From Peptococcaceae bacterium UBA4997 (lineage in GTDB: Bacteria > Bacillota > Dehalobacteriia > UBA4068 > UBA4997): a stretch of 15,420 nucleotides of DNA. Location of the stretch: positions 1 to 15,420 of the forward strand of contig DGYV01000039.1 of assembly GCA_002398485.1 (NCBI GenBank), written 5' to 3'. Of the stretch, positions 1-7,894 are shown piece by piece. The notes beneath the pieces are model-generated. The model made no database searches. It had not been told where the DNA came from and saw nothing but the letters and a program-made list of their open reading frames with translations. How positions within the stretch are numbered: the stretch's first letter is position 1; each line of letters begins with the position of its first letter. A program made the translations under genes and the position numbers.

Positions 1-2465
1 AAAATAAGTTCGTCATGTACCTGTAAAAGCATTTTAGTTTTATAGCTGCCCTCTGCCAGCTTGGCGGCTACCCTAAGCATGGCTAGCTTGATTATATCCG
101 CTGCAGTGCCCTGAATGGGCGTATTCAACGCCATTCTTTCACCAAAACTACGTAGGTTAAAGTTAGAGCTTCTAAGCTGCGGCAGGGGACGTTTCCTGCC
201 TAAAAGTGTGCTGACATAGCCTTTTTCCTTGCCTTCTTTCACTATATCCGTCATATAGTTGGTTACCCCGGGATAATGGGCAAGGTAGCTTTCGATATAG
301 GTTTTGGCTTCCACCCTGGTAATACCTAAATCCCTGCTTAAACCATAATCGCTGATGCCGTAAATAATGCCGAAGTTCACCGCCTTGGCACGACGACGCT
401 GTTCACTGTTGACCTGTTCGGGCGCGACCTCAAAAACCTGTGAAGCCGTAATGGTGTGAATATCATCACCGTTTTTAAAGGCTTCCTGCAATGCTTTGTC
501 ATCGGAAATATGTGCTAATACCCTGAGTTCGATTTGCGAGTAGTCTGCCGCCAACAGCAAACAACCCTCCGCTGCCCTGAAAGCACCACGCAAACGACGG
601 CCCAGCTCATCCCTAATAGGTATGTTCTGCAAATTTGGCTCCACCGAGGAAAGCCTGCCCGTGGCAGCAACAGTTTGCTCATAAGTAGTGTGTATCCTAC
701 CGTCCTCAGCAATAAGGCTTTGCAGGCCCATAGCATAAGTGGAGCGCAGTTTGGCATAGGAACGGTATTCCAAAACCTTGCCCGCTATTGGGTAATCCAC
801 CGCCAACTGCTCCATCACTTCCACATCCGTAGAATAACCCGTTTTGGTTTTTTTCTGTGCGGGCAGGCCCAATTCGTTGAACAAAAGCTCACCTAACTGT
901 TTTGGGGAATTTATATTGAAGCTCCTACCCGCCAAATCATAGATTTCTGTAGTGAGTTCCGCTTCCTTAAGGCTCAATTCACGGTTCAAGCTTTCCAAAT
1001 GTGCTTTATCCACGCTTATACCCGCAAGCTCCATTTCTGCAAGCACTTCGGCCAGTGGCAATTCCACTTCTCTGTACAAATCAAGCATACCCGCTTTTTC
1101 TAATTCCTCAGTAAATATTTTTAAAAGCTTTGGCAAATTAAAAGCTAAAATACCTGCTTTTTCATATTCTTGCAAACTATCAAAACCATTATAAACTGTA
1201 GGTAAATATTTTTGACAAAGCGCAAGCGGCATATACCCGTTTTCCGCAGGTTCCAGCAAGTAAGCGGCTAATACCACATCATCCGCTATGCCCGCAACCT
1301 TTATGCCCTGTTGGGCCATAAAAACCGTAAACGCTTTACCATTTGCGGTGGTTTTTTGTATTTGCTCATTTTCCAGTATTTCCTGCAATATGCCAAACTT
1401 CGCAGGCAGGGGCAAGCCATAAAGAGTACCATCCACAAAAGCCAAGCCCAGTGATGTTGGATTTTTCTTTTTATCGGTTTCCAAATAAACCGAACACTCC
1501 ATTTGCCCAAGCCAACCTTCGGCTTCCTCTGCTGTAATAAGATGCACTTCTTGTGCAATAACAGGCGGAGAAACAGGCGAAATTTCCTGCGCTAAAGCCT
1601 CTAAAGGCAATTGTTTAAGCAGGCTATTAAAGCCTGCCTTTTCGTAAAAGCTTTTTAGAATTGGCAAATTAGGCTTTTGCGTATCATATTTTGCCAAGTT
1701 ACCTTCAATAGGTACCGCACAATCTATAGTAGCAAGCTTTTTGGAAAGCAAAGCAAGCTCTTTGTTTTCTGTAACTTTAGCCTTTAAGGCTTTAGCCTTT
1801 ATTTCCTCCGCATGCTCCAATATAGCTTCCAAACTATCGTATTGGGCAAGCAATTTTAAAGCTGTTTTTTCACCCACCCCCGGAATACCGGGAATATTGT
1901 CTGAAGCGTCGCCCATTAAGCCTTTAAGGTCGATAAATTGTTTGGGGGTAAGGCTGTAGCGTTCGTATAATTTAGCGGTATCCCAAATTTCCGTATTGGT
2001 TATGCCTTGCTTGGTAAGCATTGCTTTTATATTATCATCCAAAAGCTGCAAAACATCACGGTCGCCGGTAAGGATAATAACTTCATCCCCTGCCTTACCC
2101 GCTTTTTTGGCCAAAGTACCTATTATATCATCCGCCTCAAAACCTTCTATTTCCTCCCAAACCACAGACTGTGCGGAAAGCATTCGCTTAGCCAACTCGA
2201 ATTGGGGTTTCAGTTCCACAGGGGTTGGCTTGCGCTGGCCTTTATATTCGGCATAAAAATCGTTACGGAAAGTTATACGGCTTTTATCGAAGCAAACCAC
2301 CAAGCGTTCAGGAGCTATTTCATTAAGCACCCTGTTCAACATATTGGCAAGGCCATATACTGCATTGGTATACTCGCCCTGTTTGTTGGTTAGCAGCGGT
2401 AAAGCGTAAAACGCCCTGTGTAAAAGACTGCTGCCGTCTATGATCAAAAACTTAGATTTAGCCAT
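1..2465 (-). CDS. polA: DNA polymerase I (C-terminus cut by window edge)
   Basis: Replication and repair polymerase that removes RNA primers and fills gaps. The ATG at 2465 is preceded by GGAGG at 2471-2475. About 821 codons are present, and the frame is still open at base 1, just after the QVHDEL motif of the palm. Family members of about 880 residues suggest some 60 are missing. The N-terminal third is a 5'-nuclease domain (FLIIDGSSLLHRAFYAL start, GFEADDIIGT, helix-hairpin-helix PGIPGVGEKTA). The polymerase domain shows motif A DYSQIELRVLAHIS (minus strand near 500-550) and the O-helix segment AKAVNFGIIYGIS near 350-400. The middle 3'-5' exonuclease-like domain is retained but degenerate: where E. 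coli has DTETD, I read YLETD, and the later KYDR-type aspartate is absent. Proofreading is therefore probably lost, as in Bacillus and Thermus enzymes. Identification is firm; the exonuclease reading is my alignment by eye. Confidence 0.96.
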   Translation of the reverse strand, partial: MAKSKFLIIDGSSLLHRAFYALPLLTNKQGEYTNAVYGLANMLNRVLNEIAPERLVVCFDKSRITFRNDFYAEYKGQRKPTPVELKPQFELAKRMLSAQSVVWEEIEGFEADDIIGTLAKKAGKAGDEVIILTGDRDVLQLLDDNIKAMLTKQGITNTEIWDTAKLYERYSLTPKQFIDLKGLMGDASDNIPGIPGVGEKTALKLLAQYDSLEAILEHAEEIKAKALKAKVTENKELALLSKKLATIDCAVPIEGNLAKYDTQKPNLPILKSFYEKAGFNSLLKQLPLEALAQEISPVSPPVIAQEVHLITAEEAEGWLGQMECSVYLETDKKKNPTSLGLAFVDGTLYGLPLPAKFGILQEILENEQIQKTTANGKAFTVFMAQQGIKVAGIADDVVLAAYLLEPAENGYMPLALCQKYLPTVYNGFDSLQEYEKAGILAFNLPKLLKIFTEELEKAGMLDLYREVELPLAEVLAEMELAGISVDKAHLESLNRELSLKEAELTTEIYDLAGRSFNINSPKQLGELLFNELGLPAQKKTKTGYSTDVEVMEQLAVDYPIAGKVLEYRSYAKLRSTYAMGLQSLIAEDGRIHTTYEQTVAATGRLSSVEPNLQNIPIRDELGRRLRGAFRAAEGCLLLAADYSQIELRVLAHISDDKALQEAFKNGDDIHTITASQVFEVAPEQVNSEQRRRAKAVNFGIIYGISDYGLSRDLGITRVEAKTYIESYLAHYPGVTNYMTDIVKEGKEKGYVSTLLGRKRPLPQLRSSNFNLRSFGERMALNTPIQGTAADIIKLAMLRVAAKLAEGSYKTKMLLQVHDELI

Positions 2466-2491
2466 GATTACCTCCGCCAGTTTTTATTTTT

Positions 2492-2520
2492 ATTATAACG
2501 TATTTCAGGATGTTTTAACA
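2492..2520 (-). promoter_or_regulatory. Candidate polA promoter
   Basis: On the minus strand a perfect TATAAT lies at 2497-2492, about 27 bp upstream of the polA start. The 17-bp-spaced -35 position reads TGTTAA (2520-2515), which is weak. The -10 box is convincing and the -35 box is not. Confidence 0.4.
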
Positions 2521-2849
2521 GTTAAAAGCAGAAAAAGAAAACAGACCATTTACAACAGGATAAGTGCTAAAAAAACTAAAACCCGAAACACCCTTATATA
2601 CACTCCTTTTTTAATGAACAAAGGGGTAAATATTTAATGCTATTCAGAATTTAAGTAGTAAAAAATATTAGCTTTTTAGATTCTTCACTTTACTTTTAAA
2701 ATATGCCTATAAATTCGTGCATTGCTTTTAAGCACCTAAAGCGTAGCGTAGATTTTCCGTATGAATAAAACAATGCGTACAAGTAAACGACGTTGCAAAA
2801 AATCGTTTTTGTTAAAAATTTACCATGCACTTTCAGTGGTCGCAATTAC

Positions 2850-2876
2850 AAAAAAGAAGCAGGGCTATGCCCCACT
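2850..2876 (-). terminator. Rho-independent terminator of the UPF0210 operon
   Basis: Read on the minus strand, AGTGGGGC and GCCCTGCT pair as an 8-bp stem (two G-U wobbles) around a 3-nt loop. They are followed by TCTTTTTT. The hairpin sits about 85 nt past the UPF0210 stop codon. Confidence 0.6.
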
Positions 2877-2959
2877 CCACTTAAATTTTTAATAAAATAA
2901 CTTTTATAAAACAGGCTTTTATAATGAGCTAATCATAACCTGAAAAACCAAGGCAAAAC

Positions 2960-4324
2960 TTAGTTTCTAAGGCTATGGATAGGTGCAGGGATGCGTCCCA
3001 TGCGCTTAATGAATTCCTCACTGCTGAAGGGGTGTACAGGCATTACAGGAGCAGTACCCAAAAGGCCTCCAAAATCTACCATATCACCAACTTTAGCGCC
3101 CACAGTGGGAATAATACGTACAGCCGTAGTTTTGTTGTTCACCATGCCTATAGCACCTTCATCCGCAATTATCGCGGAAATAGTGGCAGCGGAAGTATCC
3201 CCCGGCACAGCTATCATATCCAAACCAACTGAGCAAACACAAGTCATGGCTTCCAGCTTATCCATGCTCAAAGAACCTCTTTGCACAGCGGCTATCATGC
3301 CTGCATCTTCGCTTACGGGAATAAATGCACCTGATAAACCACCAACATAGGAACTGGCCATAACGCCGCCTTTTTTAACAGCGTCGTTCAAAAGTGCAAG
3401 TGCAGCTGTGGTACCATGCGTACCGCAGGATTCCAAACCCATTTCCTCCAAAATATAGGCAACGCTATCGCCGGCAGCTGGTGTGGGAGCAAGGGATAAA
3501 TCCACAATTCCGAAGGGAACTCCCAAACGATTAGAAGCCTCCTGTGCTACCAACTGGCCCATACGTGTAATTTTGAAGGCAGTTTTTTTAATGGTTTCTG
3601 CAACTGTACCGAAATCCGCTCCTTTTACCTTTTCCAAAGCACATTTTACAACGCCCGGGCCGGATACGCCAACATTAATAACACATTCCGATTCACCTAT
3701 ACCATGAAAAGCACCTGCCATGAAAGGGTTGTCCTCAGGCACATTTACGAACACAACTAATTTGGCACAACCGATGGAACCTCTATCCGCCGTAAGCTCA
3801 GCCGTTTTTTTTATGACCTCACCCATTTGTGCTATAGCATTCATATTCAAGCCTGCTTTGGTAGAGCCTACATTAATGGAGCTACATACACGCTCTGTTG
3901 CCGCCAAGGCTTCGGGCAAAGCTTCTAAAAGCACCCTATCGCCTTTATTGTAGCCCTTGTGCACAAGAGCAGTAAAACCACCAATAAAGTTGACACCCGT
4001 GGTATGAGCCGCCTCATCCAAGGTTTGTGCCATTTTTATGCAGTCCTCGGGCGAAAACGAATCTGCCAAAAGAGAAATAGGCGTTACGGAAATTCTTTTA
4101 TTAACTATGGGAATACCATATTCTGTTTCAATATCTTCCCCCACCCTAACCAAATTTTCAGCCTTGGTGGTTATTTTATCGTATATTTTGGCGCAGACCC
4201 TATTGATATTGCTGTCTGCACAATCTCTTAAGGAAATACCCATGGTAATGGTACGAACATCCAAATGCTGCTGTTCCACCATATAAATGGTTTCCATAAT
4301 ATCCTTAATAACAACCTTGCTCAT
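2960..4324 (-). CDS. UPF0210/DUF711 family protein ("PFL family")
   Basis: A 454-residue cytosolic protein of the UPF0210 (DUF711) family, full length for that family. The start [20 protein letters not shown], the segment [15 protein letters not shown] and the glycine-rich C-terminal half are typical. Databases often call it 'PFL family' from a supposed fold similarity to pyruvate formate-lyase. I see no glycyl-radical motif and would not assign that activity. The biochemical role is unknown. The start is fixed by AGGAGG at 4330-4335, six nt before the ATG. It lies 118 bp downstream of an ACT-domain gene on the same strand; this two-gene order (UPF0237 then UPF0210) is conserved in many bacteria, for example as adjacent genes in Streptococcus pneumoniae. 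That suggests the ACT protein senses a small ligand, perhaps an amino acid, for this partner. Family assignment is secure; function is not known. Confidence 0.93.
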   Translation of the reverse strand: MSKVVIKDIMETIYMVEQQHLDVRTITMGISLRDCADSNINRVCAKIYDKITTKAENLVRVGEDIETEYGIPIVNKRISVTPISLLADSFSPEDCIKMAQTLDEAAHTTGVNFIGGFTALVHKGYNKGDRVLLEALPEALAATERVCSSINVGSTKAGLNMNAIAQMGEVIKKTAELTADRGSIGCAKLVVFVNVPEDNPFMAGAFHGIGESECVINVGVSGPGVVKCALEKVKGADFGTVAETIKKTAFKITRMGQLVAQEASNRLGVPFGIVDLSLAPTPAAGDSVAYILEEMGLESCGTHGTTAALALLNDAVKKGGVMASSYVGGLSGAFIPVSEDAGMIAAVQRGSLSMDKLEAMTCVCSVGLDMIAVPGDTSAATISAIIADEGAIGMVNNKTTAVRIIPTVGAKVGDMVDFGGLLGTAPVMPVHPFSSEEFIKRMGRIPAPIHSLRN

Positions 4325-4442
4325 AATAGCCTCCTAAAATAATAAATAGCATGCCACAGCTTATGGCAAACAGCCCAAAAAAGCCATGCAAACCAAAGCG
4401 TTTTTTAACAGTTCAACAAAACAAAACCGCAATTGGATAATG

Positions 4443-4721
4443 CTAGCCTATGCTATGCATAGCATTAAAAACATCCTCACGCTGCATACGAATAGATACA
4501 CCCAGTTCTTCGCCTTTGGCGGCAAGGGCATCCACAACATCTTTGTAGTCCTTGTTCATTCCTTCGGTATCCACAAGCATGACCATGGTAAAGGTTTTGC
4601 CATCCATAATGGTTTGGTTTATATCCAGTACATTTATATTAAATTCCGAAAGCACTTTTGTAACATTGTAAATTATGCCTACCCTGTCTTTGCCCAGTAC
4701 TGTAATAATTGCGCGATGCAT
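4443..4721 (-). CDS. ACT domain-containing protein, UPF0237 family
   Basis: A 92-residue protein made of a single ACT domain, the small-molecule-binding fold found in amino-acid-regulated enzymes. The segment GKDRVGIIYNVTKVLSEFNINVLDI is the classic beta-alpha-beta start of an ACT domain, with the DRVG turn where ligands usually bind. No catalytic domain is attached, so it probably acts as a separate sensor or regulatory subunit. The start ATG follows AGGAGG at 4729-4734 at good spacing. It is the first gene of a probable two-gene unit with the UPF0210 gene downstream. UPF0237 members are about 90 residues, so this one is complete. A 16-nt perfect palindrome (ATGCTATGCATAGCAT, 4450-4465) falls inside its last codons. 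The relation to GcvR-type regulators is by fold only. Confidence 0.92.
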   Translation of the reverse strand: MHRAIITVLGKDRVGIIYNVTKVLSEFNINVLDINQTIMDGKTFTMVMLVDTEGMNKDYKDVVDALAAKGEELGVSIRMQREDVFNAMHSIG

Positions 4722-4746
4722 TTTTATACCTCCTAATAAATCAACT

Positions 4747-4752
4747 ATTATA
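4747..4752 (-). promoter_or_regulatory. -10 element of the ACT/UPF0210 operon
   Basis: A perfect TATAAT on the minus strand lies 26 bp before the ACT gene start, giving a predicted leader of about 20 nt. No good -35 is visible at 16-18 bp upstream. Confidence 0.45.
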
Positions 4753-5099
4753 TAAATATACCTTAATTGACACCTGTTTTACAAGGGCTTTGGCTAAAAA
4801 TTTTTATATAATAATATTTTATTTTGCTTTTACTGTTATTCTTTAAGCCTAAAAATGTAACCCTAAATATTATTATTCTTTTTAAGATCCTTCGCTTGCA
4901 CTCATAACAACAACACAGTTTAGCATAAGCGGTAAAGGCAGCAACGTATCACCATCCCCAAAATTACCGATTTGGGTAACTGTTGCGTTAAAGTAATTTC
5001 CCGCCGCAATACAGCTTTATCTGCTAAAACAAGTATTCTTTCACTTGCGGGAAAAGACAGGAAGATAGGGTAAAAATAAAGACCCTGAGCATTAGTGGA
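4753..5099. other. Gene-free spacer with a possible dispersed-repeat remnant
   Basis: No convincing gene is seen. A minus-strand frame at 4920-5114 of 64 codons has no ribosome binding site and no recognisable sequence. The segment 4885-4905 (AAGATCCTTCGCTTGCACTC) resembles a motif that, from memory, recurs between genes in many bacterial genomes. I cannot confirm its copy number here. Confidence 0.4.
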
Positions 5100-5129
5100 A
5101 AATCCTGCCCCCATAAAAGGGCAGGATTT
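5100..5129 (-). terminator. Terminator of the sigma/anti-sigma operon
   Basis: AAATCCTGCCC (5100-5110) and GGGCAGGATTT (5119-5129) form a perfect 11-bp stem with an 8-nt loop. On the minus strand it ends in TTTTCC, 56 nt past the anti-sigma stop. The U-tract is short, but the stem is the longest perfect one in this part of the window. Confidence 0.65.
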
Positions 5130-5184
5130 GTTATTGCACTATATCCTTACAGTATATTTTATATACCTCAACTTACTGTTTTGC

Positions 5185-6360
5185 CTAAAAAATTATCAAG
5201 ATAGAGCGATAAGTTATACTGTTTTCTTTAAATGTGTAGGTTTTGTCTGTGTCTTCATCAGGCAAATAACAGCTTTTAATATCCCCCAAAGCGGAAAGCT
5301 TTGTAAGAGCGTTATCAAAATCATCAACAGGTATATCCAGCATAACAGAATTTTGTTCTGTTAAGGCAACATCCTTATTATAGTCATAAAAATCATTACA
5401 AATATAGCCTTTGAAATTTTTGGCAATAATAGCCGCCTGCTTAAAAACATCCTCCTTATTTTTCGTCAGCAGCATCAACTTGGCATAATCATAATCCTGC
5501 CAGTAATAATTTTTATCCGCCGCCTCACCGCTTGCCATATGGCTGTTAAAAGACATGTTTGAACTGCCTTTATCAACAGAATTCTTCTTAATAGGTGTTT
5601 CGGGCAGCAAAGGCATATATTCATGCACACCGCTTCCTTCCCTGCTGGCTAAGCTTACGGCATCACCGCAAATACCAACAGGCGAAAAAGCTTTAGCCGT
5701 CGTATTATCAGTGCTTCCCGCAGGCAAAGCATCTTCACCTAAACCAGCACCTTCTGCGGCTGATATATTCCTTTCAGTGTTAGGTTCCGCCGCTTTTGTA
5801 AAGGCCGCCGCAGATGCACCCTCATCCGCTGCGGTATCACAGATAGGTTGTTCGCCAATTTCAAGAGAGGAAGTTTTATTAAGCACTTTTCCCGAACTAA
5901 AATTCCAAAACCCAAAATAATCGTTGGCATAGCTTGCGGAAATAATGCCAAAAAAAAGTATTATGGCTGCCGCCATACTTCTGGGGAAATAGGCACGCTG
6001 CCAAATGGGTTTTTTAGGGACGACATCCTGTATGTTTAGCTTTATCGGCTCCACTTTTTCTTCCGAAACCGTCTCACCAAAGGCTGATGCAGCTTTAGGC
6101 TTAAAATTGCCCTCATCAATATTTGAAGCGGCAGCAATAAGCGCTAAATGCAGCTTTTCATCAAAATCCTGCGGCAAGGGTTCCTCAGGCAGATTTTGCA
6201 ACAAAGAAATAATTTGTTTTATTTGGGAAAGCTCCTTACTGCTGCATGCGGCACATTTTCCCAAATGGTGAGCTACTATGGTTTTTTGACGCACCGGCAA
6301 CAAATTTTCCGCATAATCATATAAAAGTTCTTGGATTTCTTCACAATCATATTTTGCCAT
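5185..6360 (-). CDS. Membrane-bound zinc-finger anti-sigma factor with DUF4349-like C-terminus
   Basis: Predicted partner of the ECF sigma factor encoded just upstream: it should bind and hold the sigma factor at the membrane until an envelope signal arrives. The protein has 391 residues. Residues 1-60 are a cytoplasmic zf-HC2 domain with the zinc motif H32-x3-C36-x2-C39. One membrane helix lies at about 128-145 (AAAIILFFGIISA). A low-complexity Ala/Ser/Glu-rich stretch of about 100 residues follows. The C-terminal 90 residues resemble DUF4349 (VMLDIPVDDFDNALTKLSALGDI) but stop early, so that domain may be shortened. I chose the ATG at 6360. A GTG at 6369 would extend it by three residues, but it lies within the Shine-Dalgarno AGGAGG (6374-6369), which fits the ATG. 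That Shine-Dalgarno overlaps the sigma stop codon, implying coupled translation. The inducing signal is not visible. Confidence 0.88.
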   Translation of the reverse strand: MAKYDCEEIQELLYDYAENLLPVRQKTIVAHHLGKCAACSSKELSQIKQIISLLQNLPEEPLPQDFDEKLHLALIAAASNIDEGNFKPKAASAFGETVSEEKVEPIKLNIQDVVPKKPIWQRAYFPRSMAAAIILFFGIISASYANDYFGFWNFSSGKVLNKTSSLEIGEQPICDTAADEGASAAAFTKAAEPNTERNISAAEGAGLGEDALPAGSTDNTTAKAFSPVGICGDAVSLASREGSGVHEYMPLLPETPIKKNSVDKGSSNMSFNSHMASGEAADKNYYWQDYDYAKLMLLTKNKEDVFKQAAIIAKNFKGYICNDFYDYNKDVALTEQNSVMLDIPVDDFDNALTKLSALGDIKSCYLPDEDTDKTYTFKENSITYRSILIIF

Positions 6361-6365
6361 ATAGC

Positions 6366-6989
6366 TCACCTCCTTGTGTCTATTAGACTGCTCAGGCCCT
6401 GATTTAGTTCCCTTTCGGCCAGAATTATTTGCTGCAAATATTTTCTGGCACGATTAAGGCGTGATTTTACCGTACCAAGCGATATTTCAAGCTTGTCCGC
6501 TATTTCTCCATAGCTATAACCAAGTTGTTCACGCAATACGATAACCAAACGGTATTCTTCGGGCAGCTCATTTATTACTTTTTGCAGATATTCGCTCAAT
6601 TCCAGGTTTTCATAAAGCACGGCAGGGTTCATACGATTATCCGCAACCTGGCGCGTAAGCTCATTTTCTTTGGCCTTCAAAGGCGCGTCCAAGTAATCCT
6701 CCTGTAGGCGGTTTAATTTGCGCAGGTGGTCTCGATACACATTGGTTACTATATGATAAACCCAGGTACCAAAAGAAGCATCGCCCCTAAAACCCGTAAT
6801 AGATTTATAAATCTTGATTATAGCCTCCTGAGCCAGATCCGAAGCATCATGATGATTGCCTGTTAAACGATAAGCAGTATTGTAAATTTTGCTTTTATGG
6901 TTTTTGATAAGCTCCTCAAAAGCATAAATATCGCCCTGCTGACTTAAGGCCACTAAATCCACATCCAAGCTCTTGGCATTTGCGGGCAA
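6366..6989 (-). CDS. RNA polymerase ECF-type sigma factor (sigma-70 family, RpoE/SigW-like)
   Basis: A 207-residue extracytoplasmic-function sigma factor that redirects RNA polymerase to a stress regulon. Region 2 spans about 22-92 with DLAQEAIIKIYKS (51-63) and FGTWVYHIVTNVYRDHLRK. Region 4 spans about 134-186 with the helix-turn-helix YGEIADKLEISLGTVKSRLN. The linker of about 45 residues lacks regions 1.1 and 3, as expected. The start is TTG (6989-6987), supported by a GGGGGT ribosome binding site seven nt upstream; no in-frame ATG lies nearby. The stop codon overlaps the ribosome binding site of the anti-sigma gene, so the two form one operon. A TACAAT box at about 7028-7023 on the minus strand may be its -10. 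I see no recognisable ECF-type promoter that would show autoregulation. Confidence 0.93.
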   Translation of the reverse strand: MPANAKSLDVDLVALSQQGDIYAFEELIKNHKSKIYNTAYRLTGNHHDASDLAQEAIIKIYKSITGFRGDASFGTWVYHIVTNVYRDHLRKLNRLQEDYLDAPLKAKENELTRQVADNRMNPAVLYENLELSEYLQKVINELPEEYRLVIVLREQLGYSYGEIADKLEISLGTVKSRLNRARKYLQQIILAERELNQGLSSLIDTRR

Positions 6990-7072
6990 GCGAATACCCC
7001 CTTTCCGTGTTATACTTATTTATTGTACCATATTTAATAAGATTTTTCTTTTATTTAAGCATAATTTTTACC

Positions 7073-7087
7073 TTTAACTTAGTTAAA
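7073..7087. promoter_or_regulatory. Inverted repeat TTTAACT-T-AGTTAAA, possible operator
   Basis: A perfect 7-bp inverted repeat around one central base lies in the spacer between the divergent sigma and MgtC-like genes. It covers the place where the -35 of the MgtC-like promoter would sit, 15 bp before its -10 box. This is a candidate protein-binding site; AT-rich palindromes also arise by chance. Confidence 0.35.
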
Positions 7088-7099
7088 ACACACGAAATA

Positions 7100-7108
7100 T
7101 GATATAAT
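7100..7108 (+). promoter_or_regulatory. Extended -10 promoter of the MgtC-like gene
   Basis: TGATATAAT at 7100-7108 matches the extended -10 form TGnTATAAT exactly. The -35 region is poor, as is common for extended -10 promoters. The leader would be about 18 nt, with GGAG at 7121-7124 before the ATG at 7133. Confidence 0.6.
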
Positions 7109-7132
7109 AATATATAAAAAGGAGATTTTTGT

Positions 7133-7636
7133 ATGGCATTAGCATATACCGATATAGCTTTGCGTTTACTTCTTGCTATGGCTATAGGCCTGCTTTTGGG
7201 CGGAGAAAGAAAAATGCGCGGCAAACCCGTGGGCAGCCGCACCTATGTGATAATTTCCATATCCGCAACCAGTATTGCCATGATTTCCGCTTATGGTTTC
7301 AGTTACGATGGCACAGGCTACAGCGACCCCGCCCGTTTAATGGTAGGTATACTTACGGGCATAGGTTTTTTGTGCGCAGGCGTGATCTGGCGCTCACCCG
7401 AAGGCGATGTGCAGGGTTTGACCACAGCTGCAGATATTTATGCCATGGTTTGCCTTGGCATTGCTGTTGGCTTGGGCTACTTTTTCTTGGCAGCTATGGC
7501 CATGGCCATAATTTTTATTGCCATGATTTCCGATTATGTCTATTACCAAATAAAACATAGAAGAAAAAAGGAAGAAAGCATGCTTTCCGCACCTAAAAGT
7601 AATGATGAAGTTATGAAACAAAATGAAAAAAGTTGA
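7133..7636 (+). CDS. MgtC/SapB family membrane protein
   Basis: A 167-residue inner-membrane protein of the MgtC/SapB family. Members are linked to growth in low magnesium, acid tolerance and, in pathogens, survival in macrophages; the Salmonella MgtC acts on the F-type ATP synthase. The sequence shows about four to five hydrophobic segments (roughly 5-22, 36-53, 70-88, 100-118 and 118-137). It has the family signatures GLLLGGERKMRGKPVGSRTY, GIGFLCAGVIW and GLTTAADIYAMVCLGIAVGLG. The C-terminal 30 residues are charged and cytoplasmic, so this is the short form without the extra C-terminal domain of Salmonella MgtC. It is monocistronic, with an extended -10 promoter, and divergent from the ECF sigma gene. 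No M-box-like magnesium leader fits in the short 5' region. The family is clear; the physiological role in this organism is inferred. Confidence 0.92.
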   Translation: MALAYTDIALRLLLAMAIGLLLGGERKMRGKPVGSRTYVIISISATSIAMISAYGFSYDGTGYSDPARLMVGILTGIGFLCAGVIWRSPEGDVQGLTTAADIYAMVCLGIAVGLGYFFLAAMAMAIIFIAMISDYVYYQIKHRRKKEESMLSAPKSNDEVMKQNEKS

Positions 7637-7674
7637 AATACTTAAATATAAATCAATTTTTAATTTAAAAACTC

Positions 7675-7703
7675 TTGCCAAAGCTATTAGTTTCATGTAT
7701 AAT
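7675..7703 (+). promoter_or_regulatory. Promoter of tRNA-Leu
   Basis: TTGCCA (7675-7680), a 17-bp spacer and a perfect TATAAT (7698-7703) lie 20 bp before the mature tRNA 5' end. This is the best sigma-A-type promoter in the window. Confidence 0.8.
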
Positions 7704-7723
7704 ATGTAATGCTTGTAACACAA

Positions 7724-7810
7724 GCCGGCGTGATGGAATTGGCAGACGTGCTGGACTCAAAATCCAGTGGTGGCGACACCGTGTCGGTTCGACCCCGACC
7801 GCCGGCACCA
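7724..7810 (+). tRNA. tRNA-Leu (anticodon CAA)
   Basis: An 87-nt class II tRNA. The acceptor arms GCCGGCG (7724-7730) and CGCCGGC (7800-7806) pair perfectly, and CCA is encoded (7808-7810). The anticodon stem CTGGA/TCCAG encloses the loop CTCAAAA, giving anticodon CAA, which reads UUG leucine codons. A long variable arm (TGGTGGCGACACC) and the T-arm GTCGGTTCGACCCCGAC are present. The gene stands alone between its own promoter and terminator. Confidence 0.97.
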
Positions 7811-7844
7811 AAAGCCCCCAGCCCATAGGCAGGGGGCTTTTTAT
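7811..7844 (+). terminator. Terminator of tRNA-Leu
   Basis: AAAGCCCCC-A-GCC and GGC-A-GGGGGCTTT form a long GC-rich stem around a CATA loop, followed by a T run. It begins directly after the tRNA CCA end. Confidence 0.9.
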
Positions 7845-7894
7845 TACTTATAACATCTTTATTTATAAATACTTAAAAAAGGAGCGGCTTAATT

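Larger units (their letters stand above)
2466..2959. other. Intergenic stretch between polA and the UPF0210 gene
   Basis: AT-rich, with no credible coding frame on either strand. It holds the polA ribosome binding site and candidate promoter at the left and the UPF0210 terminator at 2850-2876. A loose resemblance of 2704-2772 to 9541-9603 (shared blocks gcctat, ttgctttt and tatgaataaaaca in the same order) hints at a decayed dispersed element. Nothing else is recognised. Confidence 0.6.

Noticed and set aside
2602..2627. ACTCCTTT/AAAGGGGT hairpin between polA and the UPF0210 gene
   Set aside because: The stem is short with a 10-nt loop, lacks a T run on either strand and sits upstream of polA, where no transcript needs to end.
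2440..2637. 65-codon plus-strand frame over the polA start
   Set aside because: It overlaps the polA start and promoter in antisense and shows AT-rich composition without gene features.
4352..4368. TGCCA/TGGCA inverted repeat between the ACT and UPF0210 genes
   Set aside because: Only a 5-bp stem, no T run and no known element; too weak to list as an attenuator or operator.
4450..4465. 16-nt perfect palindrome ATGCTATGCATAGCAT
   Set aside because: It lies in the last codons of the ACT-domain gene (VFNAMHSIG) and is not followed by a T run; coding sequence explains it well enough.
4920..5114. 64-codon minus-strand frame upstream of the ACT gene
   Set aside because: No ribosome binding site, no recognisable sequence, and it starts inside the terminator stem of the sigma operon.
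6990..7072. ECF-type autoregulatory promoter before the sigma gene
   Set aside because: I looked for an AAC-type -35 with a CGT-type -10 and found none at suitable spacing; only an ordinary TACAAT box is visible.
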